A DNA stretch of 64,000 bases. Source: Rhodococcus jostii NBRC 16295 (GTDB lineage Bacteria > Actinomycetota > Actinomycetes > Mycobacteriales > Mycobacteriaceae). The first letter of the stretch is position 1, and every line of letters starts with the position of its first letter. The DNA is taken from positions 50,250 through 114,249 of the forward strand of contig NZ_BCWY01000027.1 in the NCBI RefSeq assembly GCF_001894825.1, written 5' to 3'. Below the pieces are notes generated by a model. It was not told where the DNA came from and ran no database searches. It saw only the letters and a list, made by a program, of their open reading frames with translations. Made by a program: the position numbers and the translations under genes. Below are positions 50,664 to 58,304 of the stretch, in pieces.

Positions 50664-51281
50664 ATGGCGCTGCGTGAGTCGAAGAAGCACGAAACCTGGC
50701 GCACCCTGCACGCCTGCGCGCTCGAACTGGTGGACACGCGCGGCTACGACGACGTCAGCGTCGAAGAGATCGCGGCGGCGGCCCGGGTGTCCAAGAGCAC
50801 CCTGTTCAATTACTTCGACTCCAAGGAAGCGCTGATCTTCGACCCCGGGCCGGGAGATCGTGAACGGTGGCAGAAGCTGGCGGACGAGCGTCCGGACGGC
50901 GAACCGTTGTGGGTCTCGGTCCGCGAGATCATCCGCGCACGCATCGCCCACAACGCCGCCACCCTCGTGGTGCAACGTCGGATCCTGGGCGCGGCACCCC
51001 AACTCGCGCAGTCGACGAGGGCGGCCGGCGAGCGGTTCCAGCAGTTCGTCCAGGACTGGGTCGACGCTCGGGCTCAGTCCGACCGGATCGACCCGCTCTG
51101 CAGTGCCCTTCTCGTCAACACGGCGTTCGCCGTGTTGCGGACCGCCTATCTGCAGTGGCAGCCCGGCGACGACGCGGAGCGGTTCCTCGAGTTGCTGGAT
51201 TCGGCATTCGCCGAGATCGAGGCCGGCGTCCTCGACCTTCCCCGATCACGAACCGGAACCGCGTGCGATGACCGTCGCTGA
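50664..51281 (+). CDS. TetR family transcriptional regulator
   Basis: The 205-residue protein has a TetR helix-turn-helix at residues 28-55 (VSVEEIAAAARVSKSTLFNYFDSKEAL) and a C-terminal helical ligand domain of unknown specificity. The downstream UPF0104 gene starts 14 bases before its stop codon, so the two are coupled and the regulator may control that membrane protein. Two GAGTCCAA-type half-sites lie upstream. The ATG has a weak ribosome site. Confidence 0.9.
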   Translation: MALRESKKHETWRTLHACALELVDTRGYDDVSVEEIAAAARVSKSTLFNYFDSKEALIFDPGPGDRERWQKLADERPDGEPLWVSVREIIRARIAHNAATLVVQRRILGAAPQLAQSTRAAGERFQQFVQDWVDARAQSDRIDPLCSALLVNTAFAVLRTAYLQWQPGDDAERFLELLDSAFAEIEAGVLDLPRSRTGTACDDRR

Positions 51282-52917
51282 CGTGAGGCGCGGGTGGTCG
51301 GTACCCAGAACCGCATTGGCGATCGCCGCCGTGGCCGCACTGATGGTCGAGGTTCTGGTGCTGAGTCCGTACATCGCGCGAGCGTCGGGCGCGTTGCTGC
51401 ACCCACGGTGGCGGTGGCTGGTGCTGGCGGTGTTCGCCGAGATCGCGTCGATGACGACGTTCGCCCGACTGCAGCGGCAACTGCTCGCGGCCGGCGGTCT
51501 CCGAGTGGCGCTCCATCGGTCGATCGCATTGACTTTCGCGTCCAACGCGCTGTCCGTCACCCTCCCCGCCGGGCACCTCGTGTCCGCGGGATTCACGTTT
51601 CGCAGGTTGCGCACGTGGGGCGCCAGCACGCCGCTGGTCGCCTGGACGATGCTCGCGTCGGGGATCATCAGCTCCGTGGCGCTCGGCGCCCTCGGGATTC
51701 TCGGGGCGACGGTCGGCGTTCGGGCGCATGCCGATCCGATCACCGTCGTCGGTGAGATCGCCGGTGTCCTCGGACTCGCCCTCGGGCTCCGGGAGCTGAT
51801 TCGCCGACCCGAACTGCTCGTGCGCGCCGGCGAACGGGTTCTCGGCTGGGCCAACGCGTTCCTGCGGCGTCCCGCGGCGTCGGGTGCCGAGCGCGTCCGC
51901 ACCCTCGTCGAGCAACTGGCTCTCGTCCGGCCCCGCCCCAGAGACTGGATTCTCGGGGGCATGTTCGCGGGACTGAACTGGATCGGCGACCTGCTGTGCC
52001 TGGTCGCGGCGTGCCGGGCGGTGGGCGTCACCGAAGTCGGGATCGGGCTCGCGATGACGGCCTACGTCGCAGGCATGGCCGCGTCGAGCATTCCGCTGAT
52101 TCCCGGCGGCATCGGCGTCGTCGACGGCGCCCTGATCGTGGCGTTCGTCGCCGGCGGACTGGGCACGGACGAGGCCACCGCGGCCGTGATGCTGTACCGA
52201 TTGATCAGTTTCGCGTTGATCGGGGCCATCGGGTGGGGAGTCCTGTTCGCTGCCAGGTATGCCGGCGCCACGAAGAACGCGCGCCCCGCCATCCGGGTGG
52301 ATGACGGGGCGCGCGCTGCGAGGAAAGGGTCAGGCCTGGAGGCCGGCCTCGATCTCGAGGGTGATGGTGATCTTGTCGCCGACGACGGCGCCGCCGCCTT
52401 CGAGGGGCATGTCGATGGTGATGCCGAAGTCCTTGCGGTTGAGGACGGTGGTGGCTTCGAAGCCGGCGACCGGGCCGTTGCCCATGCCGGGGTTGACGCC
52501 GCCGAATTCGAGGGCGAGCTCGACGGGGCGGGTGACACCGTGGAGGGTGAATTCGCCCTCGACCACGTAGTCGTCGCCCTTGGCGCGGACGGCGGTGGAG
52601 GTGAAGGTGGCGGTGGGGTACTGCTCGGCGTCGAAGAAATCGGCCGACTTGATGTGGGCGTCGCGGTCGGTGTTCTTGGTGTCGATGGACGCGACCTGGA
52701 TGTCGGCGGTGACGGTGGCGGTGCCGTCCTCGGCGACGGTGATCGCGCCGGTGAAGTCGTTGAACGTGCCGCGGACCTTGCTGACCATCAGGTGGCGGAC
52801 GGAGAAGCCGACGGTGGAGTGGACCGAGTCGATGGTCCAGGTTCCGGCGGTGAGGTTGGGCAGGGTGGCGGTGGCGGTGGTCATGAAAACTCCTCGGGTC
52901 GTCGACAACTAAATTAG
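51268..52917 (+). CDS. UPF0104 / MprF-type integral membrane protein, frame open through antisense yceI
   Basis: The first 335 residues are a UPF0104 (lysylphosphatidylglycerol synthase transmembrane region, flippase-like) protein with about eight helices. Signatures are LPAGHLVSAGFTFRRLRTWGAS near residue 95 and SSIPLIPGGIGVVDGALIVAF near residue 275. A paralogue is at 57149-58276. The usual end is near 52260-52280, but there is no in-frame stop there. The frame runs on through the terminator hairpin at 52278 and the whole convergent yceI gene to 52917, adding about 210 Gly/Asp-rich residues that are simply antisense yceI. A lost stop, a frameshift, or genuine read-through are the alternatives. 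ATG 51268 overlaps the TetR gene end. Confidence 0.7.
   Translation: MTVADVRRGWSVPRTALAIAAVAALMVEVLVLSPYIARASGALLHPRWRWLVLAVFAEIASMTTFARLQRQLLAAGGLRVALHRSIALTFASNALSVTLPAGHLVSAGFTFRRLRTWGASTPLVAWTMLASGIISSVALGALGILGATVGVRAHADPITVVGEIAGVLGLALGLRELIRRPELLVRAGERVLGWANAFLRRPAASGAERVRTLVEQLALVRPRPRDWILGGMFAGLNWIGDLLCLVAACRAVGVTEVGIGLAMTAYVAGMAASSIPLIPGGIGVVDGALIVAFVAGGLGTDEATAAVMLYRLISFALIGAIGWGVLFAARYAGATKNARPAIRVDDGARAARKGSGLEAGLDLEGDGDLVADDGAAAFEGHVDGDAEVLAVEDGGGFEAGDRAVAHAGVDAAEFEGELDGAGDTVEGEFALDHVVVALGADGGGGEGGGGVLLGVEEIGRLDVGVAVGVLGVDGRDLDVGGDGGGAVLGDGDRAGEVVERAADLADHQVADGEADGGVDRVDGPGSGGEVGQGGGGGGHENSSGRRQLN
52278..52315. terminator. Strong hairpin between the UPF0104 and YceI genes
   Basis: CGCGCGCCCC pairs with GGGGCGCGCG, and with the inner pairs (ATCC/GGAT and flanking bases) the stem reaches about 16 of 17 pairs around the loop GGGT. 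It is placed as a shared terminator for the convergent genes, but the UPF0104 reading frame crosses it without a stop. Confidence 0.75.
52330..52884 (-). CDS. YceI family lipid-binding protein
   Basis: The 184-residue protein matches the YceI lipocalin-like family: AGTWTIDSVHSTVGFSVRHLMVSKVRG at the start, then SADFFDAEQYPTATF and the C-terminal DFGITIDMPLEGGGAVVGDKITI. Bacterial YceI proteins bind isoprenoids or other amphiphiles and some are periplasmic. No signal peptide is visible here, so a cytoplasmic form is likely. ATG 52884 follows GAGGAG. It lies downstream of a TetR gene in the same direction. Two small dyads lie in the gap. Confidence 0.93.
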   Translation of the reverse strand: MTTATATLPNLTAGTWTIDSVHSTVGFSVRHLMVSKVRGTFNDFTGAITVAEDGTATVTADIQVASIDTKNTDRDAHIKSADFFDAEQYPTATFTSTAVRAKGDDYVVEGEFTLHGVTRPVELALEFGGVNPGMGNGPVAGFEATTVLNRKDFGITIDMPLEGGGAVVGDKITITLEIEAGLQA

Positions 52918-52927
52918 TTGAATATTC
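52906..52927. promoter_or_regulatory. Operator-like dyads upstream of yceI
   Basis: CAACTAAATTAGTTG (52906-52920) is a near-perfect 15-bp dyad and overlaps GAATATTC at 52920-52927. The stretch is A/T-rich and directly upstream of the yceI start, so it probably holds the promoter and a MarR- or TetR-type operator. The TetR gene immediately upstream is a candidate regulator. Confidence 0.55.
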
Positions 52928-52941
52928 AAGTTCTTGTAGCT

Positions 52942-53613
52942 TCAACTATGAACGCCGGGGATTTCTTCCGCAACCGTAGTGTGATGTCGGTCACATGCCC
53001 TATGTGAGTGCCGCGGTGTGCCCGGGGACGCATTCTCACTCACGTGGGTGAGGCAGGCACGCGCGGCGGCAAGGACTGTGGCGCCGGCCGCATCGAGCGG
53101 TTCGGTGCTGCGGAGCGCCCGGGCGAGGACGAAGGCGCCCTCCAGGCTGGTGATGAAGCCCAGGATCAGACGCCGCGCGTCGGCCTCCTCGAAGCCGCGG
53201 TCGCGCAGCAGCGCGCTGCCCGCGTCGATCCAGCTCGTGAACACGTCCGCGGTGGCCACGCGGAGCACCTCGTTGGTGCTCGCGACTTCGAGGGCGACCG
53301 TCGCGATGGGGCACGCGTCCGCGTAATCGGTGGCCACCAGCGTCTCGCCCGCCAGCCGGAACCCGACCTCGATCCCCTCGAGGATGTCGGGGTGGGCGTC
53401 GAGGATCGCGAACACCAGCCGGGCGTACTCCTCGCCCGACGACCGGATGACTTCTTCCCCGAGCTGCTGCTTTCCGCCCGGGAAGAAGTGGTAGATGGAA
53501 CCGAACGGGGCCCGCGCCTCGGCGGCGACCTGCTTGAGACCTGTCCCGGTGTAGCCGTTGCGACGGAAGAGTTCGCCGCTCGTGCCGAGAATCCGGGCCT
53601 TCGTGTCGTTCAT
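52942..53613 (-). CDS. TetR family transcriptional regulator (LmrA/YxaF-like)
   Basis: The 223-residue protein has an N-terminal TetR helix-turn-helix (ELFRRNGYTGTGLKQVAAEARAPFGSIYHFFPGGKQQL) of the LmrA/YxaF group, which has the GSIYHFFPGGK signature, and a C-terminal domain with ACPIATVALE. The last 25 residues are His/Arg/Thr-rich and look disordered. ATG 53613 follows GGAGGCAGGA. It is divergent from an alpha/beta-hydrolase, with a TAGA-N4-TCTA dyad between them, and upstream of yceI. It could control both. Confidence 0.9.
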   Translation of the reverse strand: MNDTKARILGTSGELFRRNGYTGTGLKQVAAEARAPFGSIYHFFPGGKQQLGEEVIRSSGEEYARLVFAILDAHPDILEGIEVGFRLAGETLVATDYADACPIATVALEVASTNEVLRVATADVFTSWIDAGSALLRDRGFEEADARRLILGFITSLEGAFVLARALRSTEPLDAAGATVLAAARACLTHVSENASPGTPRHSHRACDRHHTTVAEEIPGVHS

Positions 53614-53667
53614 TCCTGCCTCCGACCGTTGCGCTCGGTGCGTACCCCATCGTAACCTGAGATTCAG

Positions 53668-53679
53668 TAGAACGATCTA
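53668..53679. promoter_or_regulatory. TAGA-N4-TCTA dyad between TetR and hydrolase genes
   Basis: TAGAACGATCTA lies midway between the divergent TetR and hydrolase starts. LmrA/YxaF-type TetR proteins bind sites built on TAGA...TCTA half-sites, so it fits as the operator for this regulator. Confidence 0.4.
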
Positions 53680-53697
53680 TCAAATGGAGTGAGTGCC

Positions 53698-54531
53698 ATG
53701 AAGCAGATCGAACTCTCCGCAGGCACCGTCGAGTACCGCGACACCGGGGGCGAAGGTCCGGTGCTCGTGTTCATCTCCGGGCTGACGATCGACGGCACCG
53801 TCTGGCGGCACGTCGTCGAACGACTCACCCCCGACTACCGCTGCATCCTCCCGACGCTTCCACTCGGCGCGCACCGCATTCCGATGCGCGAGGACGCCGA
53901 CCTCTCGTTGCGCGGACTCGGACTGCTCATCGGCGAATTCCTCGACCGACTCGACCTCACCGACGTCACGCTCGTGCAGAACGACTGGGGCGGCGCCCAG
54001 GTCCTCATCGCCCTCGGCGACACCGGCCGCGTCGCCGCTCTCGTACTCACGCCGTGCGAGGCGTTCGACAACTACCCGCCCGGAATACCCGGTCGCGCGA
54101 TAGGTGTCGCTGCCGCGATACCCGGCGGATTGGCCCTCGCCATGCGGGCCCTGCGATTCACGGCGATGCGGCGGGCGCCGGCGTCGTGGGGGTGGATGAG
54201 CAAGCGCCCCGTGCCGAAACCGGTGATGGACGAGTGGTTCCGGCCCGCGACCACCGACCGTCGGGTGCGGCGGGACCTGCGCAAGTACGCGAGGTCACTG
54301 CCACCGAAGGCGACCCTGCTGCACTGGGCGGAATCGAACCGCGCCTTCGACCGGCCGGTCCTCGTGCTCTGGGCGGTCGAGGACAAGGTGATGCCCCGCG
54401 ACCACGGTCGGCGACTGGCCGAGCTCTACCCGAACGCCGAACTGCAAGAGGTCGACGACAGTTACACGTTGATGCCCGAGGACCGACCGGACGTGGTGGC
54501 GGACGCGATCGTGCGGCTCCGCCCCCCGTGA
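53698..54531 (+). CDS. Alpha/beta-hydrolase
   Basis: The 277-residue protein is an alpha/beta-hydrolase. Features are LVFISGLTIDGTVW as the oxyanion segment, an elbow reading QNDWGGAQVLIAL, the acid in LWAVEDKVMP and the late region EVDDSYTLMPEDRP. The nucleophile elbow G-x-S-x-G is replaced by NDWGG, i.e. the haloalkane-dehalogenase-like Asp nucleophile pattern, which also occurs in some epoxide hydrolases. The catalytic His is not obvious (SYT at its place). The start is ATG 53698 after GGAG. Its TGA stop lies inside palindrome copy 4. Divergent TetR control is likely. Confidence 0.85.
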   Translation: MKQIELSAGTVEYRDTGGEGPVLVFISGLTIDGTVWRHVVERLTPDYRCILPTLPLGAHRIPMREDADLSLRGLGLLIGEFLDRLDLTDVTLVQNDWGGAQVLIALGDTGRVAALVLTPCEAFDNYPPGIPGRAIGVAAAIPGGLALAMRALRFTAMRRAPASWGWMSKRPVPKPVMDEWFRPATTDRRVRRDLRKYARSLPPKATLLHWAESNRAFDRPVLVLWAVEDKVMPRDHGRRLAELYPNAELQEVDDSYTLMPEDRPDVVADAIVRLRPP

Positions 54532-54567
54532 GTACTTATTAACCGCCCGTGGTTAACAAGTACTCAC
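54528..54567. repeat. 40-bp palindrome, copy 4 (bidirectional terminator)
   Basis: The arms (GTGAGTACTTATTAACCG and TGGTTAACAAGTACTCAC) have two non-identical positions around the loop CCCG. It lies between the convergent hydrolase and leuA genes. The hydrolase TGA (54529-54531) and the leuA TAA (54553-54555) are both inside it, so this copy terminates two genes. Confidence 0.9.
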
Positions 54568-56259
54568 AGGCGCAGTAGCCGCCGTGTACACCGCGCGGAT
54601 GGCGGACGCCGTCACCGACTGGTGGGAGCCCATTCCCCACACCGTCCGATCGCCGACACGGCATTCCGCCAACGTGATCGCCGTGCTGTCGCTACCCGAC
54701 CGCTGCGAGTGCTGGGTGAGGGACAGGACGTCGACAGCCACTCCTTTCGAGGTGAGGACGTGGGTCATCGCCTCGACAGGGCCGGTGGCTACCGCCTCAC
54801 CGGACACTTCGGTGCCGTCGACGTCGAAGACGACGAACAGCCGGTCGCCGTCGGTTCCGTGCTCGACGGACCAGCGGCCGACGCCGCCCCGGTACCCGTA
54901 CTCGGCGCAGAACAGCGTCCACAGTTCTTCGGCGGTGATCTCGAGTCCCGACGAGTCCGCTGCTGCCTGAACCTTCGCGGCGAAGTCGATCTGGAGCCGG
55001 CGCGGCAGCGTGATGCCGTATTCGCTCTGCAGCAGATGCGCGATTCCGCCCTTGCCGGATTGGCTGTTGATGCGGATGACGGCCTGGTAGTCGCGACCGA
55101 CGTCGGCGGGGTCGATCGGCAGGTAGGGCACCGACCACGGCGCGATTCCCGGGTCCAGTCCCGCGGCCTCCGCGGATGTCCGATGCTCCGCGAACCCCTT
55201 CTTGATCGCATCCTGGTGGGTGCCGGAGAACGCCGTGTACACGAGGTCCCCGCCGTACGGATGCCGCTCATGGACGGGAATCCTGTTGCAGTACTCCACG
55301 GTTCGACGAACCGCGTCGATGTCCGAGAGGTCGATCATCGGGTCGACGCCCTGCGCGTGCAGATTCAGGGCCAGCGTCACGAGATCGACGTTGCCGGTCC
55401 GCTCGCCGTTGCCGAAAAGGCAGCCCTCGACACGCTGGGCTCCCGCCAGCACCGCCAGCTCGGCGCACGCGACGCCGGTGCCGCGGTCGTTGTGCGGGTG
55501 CACCGACAGGATGACCGAATCCCTCCGCTCCAGATGGCGGTGCATGTACTCGATCTGGTCGGCATACACGTTGGGCGTCGAGACCTCCACCGTGGCAGGC
55601 AGATTGTGGATCACCGGACGTTCGGGGCTCGCATCCCACAGTCGGGTCAGGCTGTTGCAGACGTCGAGCACGAAGTCCGGCTCGGTCAGGTTGAACACCT
55701 CGGGTGAGAACTCGAATCGCCGGCCCGGGTGGTCGCCAGCGCCGCGTGCCACCACCTGTGCTGCATCGAAGATCAACCGGTGCAGCGCTTTCCGGTCCTT
55801 ACCGAGGACGACGGAGCGCCACGTGGGCGCCGTCGCGATGTACATGTGCACCACGACGTTCGGCAGCCCCTCGACCGATTCGTACGTCCGGGCGATCAGA
55901 TCGTCGCGGGCCGCGGTGAAGACGACGATCGTCACGTCGTCGGGCACGAGGTCCAGGCGGACGAGGTCGCGGACGAAGTCGAAGTCGGTCTGGCTCGCGG
56001 ACGGGTAGCCGACCTCGATCTCCTTGTAGCCGAGCGAGATCAGCAGTTCGAAGAACCTGCGTTTGCGCTCGGGGTCCATCGGTTCGGCGAGGGACTGGTT
56101 GCCGTCGCGCAGATCGACGGGCACCCACAGCGGTGCGGTGGTGGTGCGTCGCGTCGGCCACGTGCGGTCGACATCGGGGACGGGAACGCGGTCCCAGATC
56201 GCGCGATAGCGATCGGAGGGCATCGGTGAAGGCAGCTGGTTGTTCCACGTGATGGTCAT
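54553..56259 (-). CDS. leuA: 2-isopropylmalate synthase (LeuA)
   Basis: The 568-residue enzyme condenses acetyl-CoA with 2-ketoisovalerate in leucine biosynthesis. Motifs are [12 protein letters not shown] with the metal-ligand Asp, [11 protein letters not shown], the second metal His pair region and [10 protein letters not shown]-terminal LeuA allosteric domain (residues 430-560) gives feedback regulation by leucine. M. tuberculosis LeuA is longer (644) because of a tandem insertion that is absent here. The start is ATG 56259 after GAGGAGAAG. The C-terminus APVSTC and TAA are encoded in palindrome copy 4. It is divergent from a GntR regulator, an uncommon location for leuA. Confidence 0.93.
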   Translation of the reverse strand: MTITWNNQLPSPMPSDRYRAIWDRVPVPDVDRTWPTRRTTTAPLWVPVDLRDGNQSLAEPMDPERKRRFFELLISLGYKEIEVGYPSASQTDFDFVRDLVRLDLVPDDVTIVVFTAARDDLIARTYESVEGLPNVVVHMYIATAPTWRSVVLGKDRKALHRLIFDAAQVVARGAGDHPGRRFEFSPEVFNLTEPDFVLDVCNSLTRLWDASPERPVIHNLPATVEVSTPNVYADQIEYMHRHLERRDSVILSVHPHNDRGTGVACAELAVLAGAQRVEGCLFGNGERTGNVDLVTLALNLHAQGVDPMIDLSDIDAVRRTVEYCNRIPVHERHPYGGDLVYTAFSGTHQDAIKKGFAEHRTSAEAAGLDPGIAPWSVPYLPIDPADVGRDYQAVIRINSQSGKGGIAHLLQSEYGITLPRRLQIDFAAKVQAAADSSGLEITAEELWTLFCAEYGYRGGVGRWSVEHGTDGDRLFVVFDVDGTEVSGEAVATGPVEAMTHVLTSKGVAVDVLSLTQHSQRSGSDSTAITLAECRVGDRTVWGMGSHQSVTASAIRAVYTAATAPVSTC

Positions 56260-56424
56260 GACGGTCTTCTCCTCGGAAGGGTGAACGAGACGACCGACGC
56301 GGCGAAACCCCGCGGCAGGGTGCCGGCCTTCAGGCCCCGCCGCGGCAGTGGAGGAGAAGTCCACGGAATGCCACGGGGCTAGACTAGGAGAAATTCACTC
56401 ATCAGACAACCTGAGGAGCTCTTC

Positions 56425-57108
56425 TTGACCGCGCCGATACGACGCCACCTGTTGACGGACCAGGCCGCCGACCTGCTGCGCTCGCGCATCGAGAGCGGCG
56501 AATGGGAGGTCGGCGCGAAGCTCCCGGGCGAGACCACGCTCGCGGCCGAGCTGGGTGTCGGACGGTCGACGGTCCGCGAGGCGGTCCGGATGCTCGCCGG
56601 GTTCGGCATGCTCGAGTCGAGGCAGGGTGCCGGGGTGTTCCTCCGCAGGTCGTTGCCTCGTCAGGACTGGGATCGGGTACTGCGCACCGAGGAGATCCTG
56701 CACGTCGTCGAGGTACGCAACACCGTCGAGATCGACGCCGCCCGGCTCGCCGCCTCCCGGCGCGACGACCACGATCTCGCGGAGCTCCGCCGGACGCTGG
56801 ACGCGCGGTCCGCGGCGTCCGGGGCCGGCGCCGCCGAGTTCGTCGACGCCGACATCGCACTGCATCGCGCGGTCGTGGTCGCGGCGCACAATCCGGTGCT
56901 GACCGAGCTGTTCGAGACGTTCGTTCCTCGGCTGCGCGACGCGATGCGCGACCTGATGGCGGTGCTGGACCTGACCGCACACAGCGCGCCCGACGCGGAC
57001 GACCACCGACTGCTGGTGGAGGCGATCGCCGACGGCGACGCCGAGGCGGCGGTCCGGGTCAGCGCCGGGCACCTCGGCGGAATGCTGGTGCGGCTTCGCC
57101 GCCTGTGA
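56425..57108 (+). CDS. GntR family transcriptional regulator (FadR subfamily)
   Basis: The 227-residue protein has a GntR winged helix-turn-helix (residues 10-75, GAKLPGETTLAAELGVGRSTVREAVRMLAGFGMLESRQGAGVFL) and a FadR/FCD C-terminal helical domain (VEVRNTVEIDAARLAA, then VVVAAHNPVLTELFE). FCD domains bind small carboxylates through metal ligands. TTG 56425 is chosen as start because GAGGAG lies 7 bases upstream. It is divergent from leuA (165-base gap), so it may regulate leuA. Its TGA stop lies inside palindrome copy 5. Confidence 0.9.
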   Translation: MTAPIRRHLLTDQAADLLRSRIESGEWEVGAKLPGETTLAAELGVGRSTVREAVRMLAGFGMLESRQGAGVFLRRSLPRQDWDRVLRTEEILHVVEVRNTVEIDAARLAASRRDDHDLAELRRTLDARSAASGAGAAEFVDADIALHRAVVVAAHNPVLTELFETFVPRLRDAMRDLMAVLDLTAHSAPDADDHRLLVEAIADGDAEAAVRVSAGHLGGMLVRLRRL

Positions 57109-57144
57109 GTACTTATTAACCGCCCGCGGTTAACAAGTACTCAC
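57105..57144. repeat. 40-bp palindrome, copy 5 (bidirectional terminator)
   Basis: The arms (GTGAGTACTTATTAACCG and CGGTTAACAAGTACTCAC) differ at one G/T position around the loop CCCG, and flanking GCCT/AGGC extends the stem. It lies between the convergent GntR gene, whose TGA (57106-57108) is inside it, and the UPF0104 gene, whose stop is 4 bases beyond it. Confidence 0.9.
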
Positions 57145-57148
57145 AGGC

Positions 57149-58276
57149 CTAGGCATCGGGCTCGGGCTCCGCGCGGCGCTGCGGGTGGTTGGTGGTGGGT
57201 GCGGACTGCTCGCGGCGCTCGAATTCGAGGTCCATCTCCAGGTCCTCGTGCTGGTTGTGCCGGAACAGGATGAGGAAGACGACCCAGCCGACGAGTGCGA
57301 CGAGGATGTAGCTGACGGCGCGGTAGACGAACACGGCGGCGAGGGCCTGCGAGGCGGTGGTTCCTGCGGCCGTCAGGGTGGCGATCAGCGTGCCGTCGAC
57401 GAATCCCAGTCCGCCGGGGGCGAGCGGAATGCTGCCCACGGCCTTGGCGGCGGCGAACGCGATCAGCAGGCCCGCCAGCGACGGTTCGGCACCCACCGCC
57501 CAGCACGCGAAACCGAGGCACGCGACGTCGGCGAGCCGGTGCACGGCCGACCACCCGAACGTGATGACGGTGTCCTTGCGGCTGAGCTCGACCGAGTCGA
57601 GCTGGCCCAGGATCTCCTTCCACCGTTCGATGCCGGTGTCGGGAGGGTTCTTGCGGAACTTGTTGTACCGGGTCAGTACCCAGTGGCCGATCGACTCGAT
57701 CGAGTCGGGATTACGTGAGATGTATCGCAGTCCGTAGAACAGCGCGAACGCGGCGACCAGCGACAGCACCAGCGTGACCGGGCTCACCTTGGTGCCCACC
57801 GCGAACGCGCCGGCGGCGCCGAGGAGCGTGAGGCTGCCCGCGGCGATGACCCCCGAGATCGCCAGCTGCCACGACGCCACGATGGGGGTGGCTCCCCACT
57901 TGCGGGTCTGCTTGTAGGTGAAGGCGGTCGAGAACACCTGCCCGGCGGGCAGGCTCACGGCCATCGCGGTGCTCGCGTAGATCACCGACACCGACTTCAG
58001 CTGGCTGACGACGACACCGCCCGCCTGCAGCAGTCGCTGCTGGACAGCGCCGTATCCGCTGAGGGAGACGGCCTGGGCGGCGATGCACGCGGCGACCCAC
58101 CCCCAGTGGATTTCGGTGAGTGCTTTCCACGAGTCGCTGAGCGTGGGCCACAGGTAGATGCCCTCGACGGTCAGCAGGGCCAGGAGCCCGGCGCCGAGGA
58201 GCCATTTGATCCACCAGTATCGGCTTCGCTGCCGAGGAGGCTCGGCAGTGGGCGGGTCGGATCGAGGCTGGGCCAC
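57149..58276 (-). CDS. UPF0104 / MprF-type integral membrane protein
   Basis: The 375-residue protein is a UPF0104 (lysylphosphatidylglycerol synthetase membrane domain, flippase-like) protein with about eight helices. Signatures are SLPAGQVFSTAFTYKQTRKWGAT near residue 105 and GSIPLAPGGLGFVDGTLIATL near residue 275. The C-terminal cytoplasmic tail is acidic and Pro/Glu-rich (EMDLEFERREQSAP). It is a paralogue of the protein at 51268. Relatives flip or modify lipids, but no specific substrate is indicated. GTG 58276 is the most plausible start. The ribosome site is weak. It is downstream of the adenylate cyclase gene. Confidence 0.87.
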   Translation of the reverse strand: MAQPRSDPPTAEPPRQRSRYWWIKWLLGAGLLALLTVEGIYLWPTLSDSWKALTEIHWGWVAACIAAQAVSLSGYGAVQQRLLQAGGVVVSQLKSVSVIYASTAMAVSLPAGQVFSTAFTYKQTRKWGATPIVASWQLAISGVIAAGSLTLLGAAGAFAVGTKVSPVTLVLSLVAAFALFYGLRYISRNPDSIESIGHWVLTRYNKFRKNPPDTGIERWKEILGQLDSVELSRKDTVITFGWSAVHRLADVACLGFACWAVGAEPSLAGLLIAFAAAKAVGSIPLAPGGLGFVDGTLIATLTAAGTTASQALAAVFVYRAVSYILVALVGWVVFLILFRHNQHEDLEMDLEFERREQSAPTTNHPQRRAEPEPDA

Positions 58277-58304
58277 CTGGCCAGCGTAACCAACGGGTAG
58301 CGGA

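Noticed and set aside
53698..54531. Classical Ser-His-Asp esterase call for the hydrolase gene
   Set aside because: The nucleophile elbow has Asp instead of Ser, so only the general fold is claimed.
56260..56424. Attenuator or leader peptide upstream of leuA
   Set aside because: I looked for a short frame with clustered Leu codons and alternative hairpins in the 165-base gap and found none that is convincing.
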